Program-made: the position numbers and the translations under genes
From: an uncultured Synergistia bacterium
Lineage (GTDB): Bacteria > Eremiobacterota > SpSt-956 > JAKJGF01
NCBI GenBank assembly: GCA_937888925.1
Contig: CALARM010000523.1
Location: forward strand, 1 to 7,132
Direction: 5' to 3'
DNA: 7,132 bases
In this document: positions 1-5,940 of the stretch, in pieces
How the letters are laid out: each line of letters opens with the position of its first letter
Numbering within the stretch: position 1 is the first letter of the stretch
Notes under the pieces: generated by a model
What the model was told of the DNA's origin: nothing
The model's input: the letters and a program-made list of their open reading frames with translations, nothing else
Databases searched by the model: none

Positions 1-54
1 CGGTCGGTTCTTAGGGGAGGAGGGAGCAGTAATGCTTTCTCCTTACCCGACTTA

Positions 55-108
55 AAAGGATTACACGGATTACACGGATTTTTAATGGCACTCTCCGTGT
101 AATCCTTT
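55..108. repeat. Inverted repeat (possible hairpin) past the GxxExxY gene
   Basis: AAAGGATTACACGGA (55-69) is the exact reverse complement of 94-108, giving a 15-bp stem with a 24-base loop. An additional direct half-unit, TTACACGGATT, lies at 70-80. On the minus strand it starts about 10 bases after the GxxExxY stop. It could end or stabilise the transcript, but no clear U-tract follows the stem, so I do not call it a terminator. Confidence 0.7.
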
Positions 109-127
109 AATTCGTTGTTCAGACAAT
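95..127. repeat. Dispersed repeat, copy at the 3' end of the GxxExxY gene
   Basis: CCGTGTAATCCTTTAAT (95-111) and TTCAGACAAT (118-127) match the blocks at 503-545 in the same orientation. Together the two copies flank the GxxExxY gene as imperfect direct repeats about 410 bases apart. The second block contains the GxxExxY stop codon (119-121), so the repeat overlaps the coding end. Confidence 0.75.
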
Positions 128-499
128 CAGTCGTTTAAAAGTTAAACTTTTACCCCCGAAGTTGATAAGGAGACCGACTTCAAGCCTGTAAGCTTTCAGG
201 TAATTTAACACCTGTGCCAGATGCACATCTTCCAGTCGAATTATCGCCTTCAACTCCACTAAAATTTTACCTTCAACAATAAAATCCGCCCGCCTTGTAC
301 CGATAGGCTCAGGCATATCCCTGTAAAAAATATTCTGCTCAATTTCACGGGCAAAAGCAAGCCCTGCTTTATTCATTTCATAAGCCAGAGCACGCTGGTA
401 TATCACTTCCTGAAATCCATTCCCGAGAAATTTGTGCACCTCAAATGATGCACCGATAATCTTTTCAGTAATATCCCTGTATTTCAAATCGTTCTTCAT
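119..499 (-). CDS. GxxExxY family protein (PD-(D/E)XK nuclease fold)
   Basis: Complete 126-residue protein. The family-naming motif is seen as G28-F-Q-E31-V-I-Y34. It is followed by a PD-(D/E)XK-like core: D72 in RADFIVEG, E82 and K84 in VELKA, and Q96 in AQVLNYLK. The length is normal for the family. The biochemical role of GxxExxY proteins is not established; the fold suggests a nuclease or nuclease-derived protein. The ATG lies inside a dispersed repeat, and the AAAGGA of that repeat, about 11 bases upstream, is the only ribosome binding site in reach. The stop codon lies inside another copy of the repeat sequence TTCAGACAAT. The gene follows the lipoprotein gene by 45 bases, but the flanking repeats suggest it arrived as its own unit rather than as part of that operon. 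Family assignment is firm; function is unknown. Confidence 0.92.
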   Translation of the reverse strand: MKNDLKYRDITEKIIGASFEVHKFLGNGFQEVIYQRALAYEMNKAGLAFAREIEQNIFYRDMPEPIGTRRADFIVEGKILVELKAIIRLEDVHLAQVLNYLKAYRLEVGLLINFGGKSLTFKRLIV

Positions 500-502
500 A
501 AT

Positions 503-545
503 CTGTGTAATCCTTTAATCCGTGTCACTCCGTGATTCAGACAAT
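503..545. repeat. Dispersed repeat, copy upstream of the GxxExxY gene
   Basis: This stretch contains TGTAATCCTTTAAT, CCGTG and TTCAGACAAT in the same order as 95-127, with about 13 extra bases between the blocks. It fills nearly the whole gap between the lipoprotein stop codon and the GxxExxY start, and on the minus strand it supplies the GxxExxY ribosome binding site. I recall similar GGATTACACGGATT-like and TTGTCTGAAT-like repeats around GxxExxY genes in unrelated genomes; that is memory, not a search. Confidence 0.75.
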
Positions 546-2704
546 TAATTTCGAACAGGACGGAAACCAACAGTGACGCCGTGGTCAAAAGTCGGGAAGT
601 CGGCCCGGTAAGCCGACCGGCAGATAGCAGGACTACCGTGCCAGTCGCCGCCGCGTATAACACGGTTCAAGCCCGATGTTGGACCAGTAGGATTGGTGCC
701 GGGACTTATACCATAATAAGCGGGTGGATTTGTATCAATATCACTATACCAATCACTGCACCATTCCAACACATTCCCACTCATATCATACAATCCGTAA
801 CTATTTGCCAGTTTTCCTCCCACATCATGATGATTTCCACCAGAATTAACATCATACCACGCATAATTCCCTATATTCGGAGGATCAGGCGGATAAGGGT
901 CTCCCCAGTAATATTCTGCTGACTGTCCAGCACGGCAGGCATATTCCCATTCTGCCTCTGTAGGAAGTCTATAACCATTAAGAGTCCTCCATACAGACGG
1001 ATCATTTCCTCTATTATTTATAGGCCCGTAACAGGAAGTCAAACCATGCTGAGTGCTTAACCAGTTGCAATATGCTACTGCTCCATACCAGGATACCAAT
1101 ACTACAGGACGATTCTCATAACCGGAAATTACAGAGAATGTCCCCGCACCGGGGCCGCCTGTTATACCCTGATATACATTAGCATCCAAATTAATCCATT
1201 CCGCTCCACCTTCTGTCTGATTACCTTCAGAATTTAAAAATAATACATAATTCGAATTGGTCACTTCATATTTAAAAATATTAAAAGAACTTACAGTAAC
1301 TGCGTGAACTGGTTCTTCAAATACATAATAATTACCCCCCATATTAAAAGTCCCTCCCAGAATCGATACCATCGGAGGCCCCACTACAGGTGTAACAGTC
1401 GCAGTCGGAGTCACTGTCGCCGTAGCCGTTGCCGTAGCCGTCGGCTCCACCAGCGGCCTTACACTTATACTCTTCCCACCGGCAGTAACCTCATCATTCA
1501 CCGCTCCGAAAGGACTTCCCGGACTTCCATTATATTCGCTCTCACTCCTCCAGAACTCAACACGGCACGCGCCCTGAGGCACTCTACTGAACAAAAAATT
1601 ACCTCCGCTGTCGGCTGTCGCTGTCTTCAACGGCACAGAACTTCCCTCCAGCGACGAACCGGAAGGATAAGAATAACTGTAAAATACTACAAAGGCACCA
1701 CCTATCGGTGTAGTCCCGTCATATTCCACAATCTTTCCTCCAATATCTCCCCTCGGTATATCGCCGGGAGTAAGAACAGGAGTGGGTGTAACAGGATTTC
1801 CTGTAAGAACTATATTTACCTCCACCTCTCCGCCGGCTGGAACAGAACCGTAACCTGTGCCGGTCTTCCCGTCCGTCGCCGTGGCAATCACTGTCACAGG
1901 ATTTGACGGTATGCCAGGAAGAACATAATTACCGCTCCCGTCTGTTACTGCATAATTTGTAAAATTCTCTGCCTTTACCTTTACACCTGACAATCCATTT
2001 CCATTATAGGTCACTGCACCTTTTACAGTACCTGAACCGTCTGTTACAGTTATACTCACTTCAGAACGGTTTGATCCATTTACTGCAACAACCTTCCCTA
2101 TGCCTGATTTAGTGGCAGTAAATATACCTGTAGACGATACTGTCCCTATATCACCTTCTACAGACCATGTGGCAGAAGGGATTACGGGGTTCCCGTTACT
2201 GTCAGCAGCATAAACACTGAACTGATAGGTTCCTCCGATACCCACAGGACAGAGAAGCCTCTCAGGGATTACTTTAAAACCGGAAAAAGATACAGATGAA
2301 CCATTCGGGTCTGCCACAACTACAGGCTGTTCTATAGGAACAAAAGAACCGTATTCCACTGTAAGAGTATTCAATCCTACAGGAAGACCGGACAGATTGA
2401 AGTAACCTTTTCCGTCTGTAGTACCTTTTACTCCTCCGATTGTTACAGTCGCTCCTTCTGCGCCATGATACCCTGACGGGGGATTATTGCTATAAAGAAC
2501 TATCATACCGGTTGATGTTCCTGATTGCTCTGATATGAGCTTATCTTCCGAAAGAAAGGGAATAAATACAAACCCTCCCTGAGAGCCGAAAATTGACGAC
2601 ACAAGAGCCACAAGGGCTCCGCACCCTGTCAGATTTATTATTCCGTATACGGAAACACATAAAAGTAATATAAAACCAATCAAAAAATTTCTACTGAACT
2701 TCAA
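545..2704 (-). CDS. Lipoprotein with Ig-like/regulatory-like modules and a C-terminal FGE/SUMF1-type domain
   Basis: Predicted 719-residue lipoprotein. A hydrophobic signal (FLIGFILLLCVSVYGII) ends in lipobox L-T-G-C28, so the mature protein is lipid-anchored outside the cytoplasm. Domains in order: carboxypeptidase-regulatory-like module (about 62-130), bacterial Ig-like domain of Big_2 type (about 143-221), second regulatory-like module (225-301), Pro/Thr linker, third regulatory-like module (317-418), Thr-Ala/Thr-Val-Pro linker (420-440), and an FGE-sulfatase/SUMF1 domain (444-719) with GYRLPTEAEWEYACRAG and SGNVLEWCSDWY. In the active-site segment RGGDWHGSPAIC only the second cysteine of the FGE pair is present; glycine replaces the first. 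Sulfatase-activating activity is therefore unlikely, and binding or another modification role is more probable. The start is TTG at 2704, because AAGGAGG at 2714-2720 is 9 bases upstream; an in-frame ATG at 2731 lies ahead of that site and would bury it. Confidence 0.92.
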   Translation of the reverse strand: MKFSRNFLIGFILLLCVSVYGIINLTGCGALVALVSSIFGSQGGFVFIPFLSEDKLISEQSGTSTGMIVLYSNNPPSGYHGAEGATVTIGGVKGTTDGKGYFNLSGLPVGLNTLTVEYGSFVPIEQPVVVADPNGSSVSFSGFKVIPERLLCPVGIGGTYQFSVYAADSNGNPVIPSATWSVEGDIGTVSSTGIFTATKSGIGKVVAVNGSNRSEVSITVTDGSGTVKGAVTYNGNGLSGVKVKAENFTNYAVTDGSGNYVLPGIPSNPVTVIATATDGKTGTGYGSVPAGGEVEVNIVLTGNPVTPTPVLTPGDIPRGDIGGKIVEYDGTTPIGGAFVVFYSYSYPSGSSLEGSSVPLKTATADSGGNFLFSRVPQGACRVEFWRSESEYNGSPGSPFGAVNDEVTAGGKSISVRPLVEPTATATATATVTPTATVTPVVGPPMVSILGGTFNMGGNYYVFEEPVHAVTVSSFNIFKYEVTNSNYVLFLNSEGNQTEGGAEWINLDANVYQGITGGPGAGTFSVISGYENRPVVLVSWYGAVAYCNWLSTQHGLTSCYGPINNRGNDPSVWRTLNGYRLPTEAEWEYACRAGQSAEYYWGDPYPPDPPNIGNYAWYDVNSGGNHHDVGGKLANSYGLYDMSGNVLEWCSDWYSDIDTNPPAYYGISPGTNPTGPTSGLNRVIRGGDWHGSPAICRSAYRADFPTFDHGVTVGFRPVRN
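1388..1444 (-). repeat. Thr-Ala/Thr-Val-Pro linker repeat inside the lipoprotein gene
   Basis: This is a low-complexity stretch made of near-repeats of a six-base Ala-Thr unit, encoding PTATATATATVTPTATVTP. It joins the third regulatory-like module to the FGE-type domain. Thr/Pro linkers like this usually act as flexible spacers in extracytoplasmic proteins. The short repeat could change length by slippage in multiples of two residues without breaking the frame. Confidence 0.6.
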
Positions 2705-2713
2705 AACACTACT

Positions 2714-2720
2714 CCTCCTT
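2714..2720 (-). promoter_or_regulatory. Ribosome binding site deciding a TTG start
   Basis: AAGGAGG on the minus strand, 9 bases before TTG at 2704. It lies inside the reading frame that would begin at ATG 2731, so it argues for the TTG start and a normal 27-residue lipoprotein signal. A GTG at 2711-2709 is closer and less well spaced. Confidence 0.65.
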
Positions 2721-2843
2721 TTTATAATCATTACGGTAAGAGATAAGAAATAACTACACTCCTTTTACTCTCCTGTTAAATAACAAAACCTCCTCTCTGT
2801 AATTTTATATTTAAATCCTGGTAAAAAACTACTATTCCCTGGC

Positions 2844-5003
2844 TCACCATCCTCCACCGGCACCGGAAATCTCTTTTTCATCATTACCTTTCTGAAAATT
2901 ATTAACAAGTTCTTTCCAGCTTATATTTATTTCTTTCATATCATTACCGATGCTTTCGTTATATTTAATCTTAACACCTTCCTGACTTAACCCGGCGCTG
3001 CCATTATATGATGAAGTAGGTATTTCATTTTCCATACTGATTTTTCCACTGAGAGAACCACCGAGTTCCTGAACTATACCTGCTTCTCCTTTCAATTCCA
3101 GATTCGTGGAATCATATGTAGTGTATTTACCTGCCAGTTCCAGAGAAGGATTCAAAAGTAATTCACCGGCCTTTTCCTGAAATATTTTTTTCGCCTGATC
3201 ATAATCACCATTTTTAATTGCTCTATCCATTTCTGATGCCATATCAGGAGGCAATGATTTCATTACATTACTCAGATTTGCAGTCAGCTCAAGCTCAGCA
3301 CCTTTATTAACAGTATTTTCCGTCAGAGAAGATGGATCTTTTATAAGTTTCGGCTCTCTTTCTTCACCTATCAGATTATATTTAAATATGGCATCATTTG
3401 TAACACTGCCATCTTTATTGAATGTTACAACAGAATCCATTGATTGTTTTGCTTTTAATTGTGCAATAGTCGATTTCCCTTCCAATCCTATTTCAGTTCC
3501 AGGTAATTTATCTCCTCCCACCATATCAATGCTCAGAGAACCTTCTCCACCGAATGAACCGGTAATTTTCCATCCCCCCTCATCAGTCTTTTCAAGTTTA
3601 TTTCCTGCTGAAAGTTTACCGGCAATAGTTCCTTCCAATCCCAGAAGTTTACCAATTTTACCTGATAGTTCACCCCCAATTGCACCTTCCGTTTCCAGAG
3701 ATTTAAAATGATTTTTTATAAAATCTATCTTTTCTCCCGGTATATCAATTCCAGGTATAGCATCAATCAGATCTATCTGTTTCCCTGCTTCAGTAAGAGA
3801 ACCGGCAGAACGGAGAAGATAAGCAGCAGCATCTGTAGCTTCACCTTTTTTAGCCAGGTCAAGAGTAAAGGCAAGTTTGCCGGAAATCTCGTTTTTTCCT
3901 TCTGCTTTAATAGATGCAGGACCTATTTCTCCCAGATCTCCTCCTCCCTTTGTAAAAACCTCTGCACCTGTGGTAAGTATAAACTTATTCGGATCCTTTT
4001 CATCTCTTTCAATAGTAACTTCAGTACCTGCACCGATACCCCCCTTTACTGTCAGTGTTCCACTTGAACCTGCTCCTATTTTAGCCATCAGATCACCTGA
4101 AATTTTTTTCTTCTGCCCCGGTTTCATATCATTAAGCTTGAGATTATTAATTATCGTCTTATCAGTACCTGTCAGATTGGTATCATTTATGGTTTTTAGT
4201 TTCCTATCCTCACCGGAATTATTAATATCACATCTTTTTATCTCATCATCCCATCCGCCGCCTCCGCCGCCACCGCCACCGGCTCCCGATACTCCGGCAT
4301 CGGCAGAATTCCAATTTTTTATCTCATCACCCCATCCGCCGCCGCCTCCTCCTCCGCCACCGGCTCCCGATACTCCGGAATTACCTGACTTTACCTGACA
4401 AAAAGTATTCCATGCCATTTTCTTTGAAAGGTTCTTAATATTTGAGAAGAAGGATTCATCCTTATGTTCTTCCTCGGTTTTAGCCAGAAAAGAATCCTTT
4501 TGAGCCGGCTCGGCTTTAGTTTCTGCCGTCTTCTGTTTTACATTCTCTTTTACCTGACTGACACTGGCTTTACCGGCTTCCGCCTTTGCCACTGCCTGCT
4601 GCTTACCGGCAGGTTTAGATACAGAGCCTGTCACTGCAGAGACCTGATAAAGTCTTACGTTTTCACCTTCTTTTTCACAGAGCACCATAAGTTCTTCTTC
4701 ATAAATCTTATATATGACGGGAGCAATTTTAGACAGTTCATCATCTGTTATATCTTCAGGAGATAGAGCTGAAATATTATCCAGAATTTCAGCCATTTTC
4801 CGCTTTCCTGCTATATGATGTCTTGCCTCATCGGCAGGCAGTTCATAAATAAATTCATCATCATAAAGAATTATATTTGTATCATCATAAGGTATTGCTT
4901 CTTCTAAAACATAATCTTTAAGAATATGAGTCTCTAACATATTTCCGTCATCAAAAATATAAATATTTCCTTCCACATCGAGGAGATATTTCTCCGATTT
5001 CAT
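2844..5003 (-). CDS. Unknown protein with paralogous N-terminal domain, Gly9-Trp repeats and C-terminal GAGGGW
   Basis: I do not recognise a named family. The 719-residue product has no signal peptide or membrane segment. Residues 1-122 match the neighbouring gene (about 72 of 122 identical by hand), including YLLDVEGNIYIF, IILYD, HHIAGKRK and PVIYKIYEEEL. A Lys/Ala/Glu-rich linker (about 128-182) leads to a second shared motif, FFSNIKNLS (185-193). Then come two copies of a 27-residue unit, SGAG9W-[GD]DEIK (212-224 and 239-251). The rest (about 270-705) is rich in short Gly-alternating, probably beta-strand stretches such as EGTIAGKLSAG and LKGEAGIV. The protein ends in SGAGGGW, an echo of the internal units. 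The start is ATG 5003, with AAGGAG at 5014-5019; the upstream ATG at 5024 precedes that site. It lies 39-60 bases after its paralog and is probably co-transcribed. A surface or secreted role is possible but unproven. Confidence 0.85.
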   Translation of the reverse strand: MKSEKYLLDVEGNIYIFDDGNMLETHILKDYVLEEAIPYDDTNIILYDDEFIYELPADEARHHIAGKRKMAEILDNISALSPEDITDDELSKIAPVIYKIYEEELMVLCEKEGENVRLYQVSAVTGSVSKPAGKQQAVAKAEAGKASVSQVKENVKQKTAETKAEPAQKDSFLAKTEEEHKDESFFSNIKNLSKKMAWNTFCQVKSGNSGVSGAGGGGGGGGGWGDEIKNWNSADAGVSGAGGGGGGGGGWDDEIKRCDINNSGEDRKLKTINDTNLTGTDKTIINNLKLNDMKPGQKKKISGDLMAKIGAGSSGTLTVKGGIGAGTEVTIERDEKDPNKFILTTGAEVFTKGGGDLGEIGPASIKAEGKNEISGKLAFTLDLAKKGEATDAAAYLLRSAGSLTEAGKQIDLIDAIPGIDIPGEKIDFIKNHFKSLETEGAIGGELSGKIGKLLGLEGTIAGKLSAGNKLEKTDEGGWKITGSFGGEGSLSIDMVGGDKLPGTEIGLEGKSTIAQLKAKQSMDSVVTFNKDGSVTNDAIFKYNLIGEEREPKLIKDPSSLTENTVNKGAELELTANLSNVMKSLPPDMASEMDRAIKNGDYDQAKKIFQEKAGELLLNPSLELAGKYTTYDSTNLELKGEAGIVQELGGSLSGKISMENEIPTSSYNGSAGLSQEGVKIKYNESIGNDMKEINISWKELVNNFQKGNDEKEISGAGGGW
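4235..4378 (-). repeat. Two copies of a 63-base Gly-rich coding repeat
   Basis: Positions 4235-4297 and 4316-4378 are two equally long, very similar copies with an 81-base period. Each encodes, in the gene's direction, GVSGAG followed by a nine-Gly tract, Trp, then DEIK. The glycine tracts consist mainly of GGN triplets (CCG/CCT/CCA on the plus strand), a sequence prone to length change in whole codons. The codon choice within the two glycine tracts differs, although both have nine glycines. Confidence 0.8.
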
Positions 5004-5013
5004 AATAAATTCA

Positions 5014-5019
5014 CTCCTT
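5014..5019 (-). promoter_or_regulatory. Ribosome binding site deciding the ATG 5003 start
   Basis: AAGGAG on the minus strand, 10 bases before ATG 5003. The 16-base leader AAGGAGTGAATTTATT differs at only two positions from the leader of the paralogous gene at 5861 (AAGGAGGAAATTTATT), and both are followed by ATGAAATC. This alignment fixes the start of both genes. Confidence 0.75.
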
Positions 5020-5063
5020 TTCATATTATTGCTTGACTATTGAAAACTATATTTATACTCACT

Positions 5064-5861
5064 TCAGTCACTTTCTTCGCTTATCTCACCGGCAGAATCC
5101 GAACTTTCTTCACTTTCAGCATCAACACTTTCTCCTTCTTCCGTAGAAGTATCCTCTTCAGCTTCTTCCGTCTCAGAAGTTTCTTCTGAATTTTCAAGTG
5201 GATTCTGATAAAAACTATAGGAGCCTCCCTGAACGGAACCGCCGGTGCCAGCAGAACTGAAATTTTGTGAAGCAAAACTTCTGGAGAGATTCCTTATATT
5301 GGAAAAAAGAGCCATATCATCTGAATTCTGACCGGAAGGTACAAACATATCACTCTGAGTAAAGGGAGAAGCTCCGCCGCTCTGCATTATCCCTTCCATA
5401 GAATTTCTGAGATTATTAATATTACTCATATTATTGAAGGCATTTCTACAGGCATTGAACATAGTATCAGGTCTTGTGTAATTATTCATAAGTGATGAAA
5501 TCTGATAAAGACTGACATCATCACCTTCTTTCTCACATAACAGGAGAAGTTCTTCTTCATAGATTTTATATATGACAGGAGAAAGAGCTGACAGTTCTTC
5601 TATAACTATCTCCCGTAAAGACCTGTCAGAAATATAATCTAAAATTTCCGATATCTTCCTCTTCCCTCCTATATGATTTATTGCCTTATGAGAAGGCATT
5701 TTATACATGTTCTGACCGTCGTAAAGAATTATTTCCGTATCAGTGTAAGGCACATCTTTATCAGAGACAGAATCTTTAAAAATATAATCTTCCAATAAAA
5801 ATTCATCATTAAAAATATAAATATTTCCTTCAAGATCGAGTAAATATCTGTCTGATTTCAT
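5064..5861 (-). CDS. Unknown protein, paralog of the adjacent N-terminal domain, with acidic tail
   Basis: Complete 265-residue protein of no family I recognise; no signal peptide or membrane helix is visible. Residues 1-122 are homologous without gaps to the head of the neighbouring 719-residue protein (YLLDLEGNIYIF, IILYDG, HIGGKRK, PVIYKIYEEELLLLCEKEG). The middle (about 125-182) is Asn/Ser/Met-rich and unlike the Lys/Glu linker of the paralog. Yet the second shared motif LFSNIRNLS falls at the same residue number (185-193). A short Gly/Ser segment follows (201-216), and the last 43 residues are a Glu/Asp/Ser/Thr tail with no basic residue. The start is supported by AAGGAGG at 5871-5877, 9 bases upstream. 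It sits 79 bases after the FHIPEP-like gene and 60 bases before its paralog. It probably arose with that paralog by tandem duplication. Function is unknown. Confidence 0.85.
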   Translation of the reverse strand: MKSDRYLLDLEGNIYIFNDEFLLEDYIFKDSVSDKDVPYTDTEIILYDGQNMYKMPSHKAINHIGGKRKISEILDYISDRSLREIVIEELSALSPVIYKIYEEELLLLCEKEGDDVSLYQISSLMNNYTRPDTMFNACRNAFNNMSNINNLRNSMEGIMQSGGASPFTQSDMFVPSGQNSDDMALFSNIRNLSRSFASQNFSSAGTGGSVQGGSYSFYQNPLENSEETSETEEAEEDTSTEEGESVDAESEESSDSAGEISEESD

Positions 5862-5870
5862 AATAAATTT

Positions 5871-5877
5871 CCTCCTT
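5871..5877 (-). promoter_or_regulatory. Ribosome binding site of the acidic-tail paralog
   Basis: AAGGAGG on the minus strand, 9 bases before the ATG at 5861. Included because its leader is conserved with that of the second paralog and thereby supports both start choices. Confidence 0.7.
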
Positions 5878-5940
5878 ATGGATTTCCCTCAAAGAAAAAA
5901 GAGAAGGATATATGTCATTTATAAGACCTGTATTCACTTT

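Noticed and set aside
55..127. CRISPR-like array from repeated GGATTACACGG units
   Set aside because: Units are too short, irregularly spaced and present in both orientations, with no spacers of constant length.
581..922. Plus-strand open frame of 113 codons
   Set aside because: It lies wholly opposite the well-supported FGE-type domain, has no ribosome binding site, and its translation is low-complexity (Ile/Thr/Arg-rich).
1304..1906. Plus-strand open frame of 200 codons
   Set aside because: Antisense to the lipoprotein gene; Arg/Ser/His-rich composition without recognisable motifs, as expected for a shadow frame.
3877..4398. Plus-strand open frame with polyproline stretches
   Set aside because: The proline runs are the reverse complement of the glycine tracts of the real minus-strand gene; there is no independent start signal.
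5081..5275. Lys/Leu-rich minus-strand frame inside the acidic-tail gene
   Set aside because: An alternate reading of GAA/GAG-rich codons of the acidic tail; no ribosome binding site.
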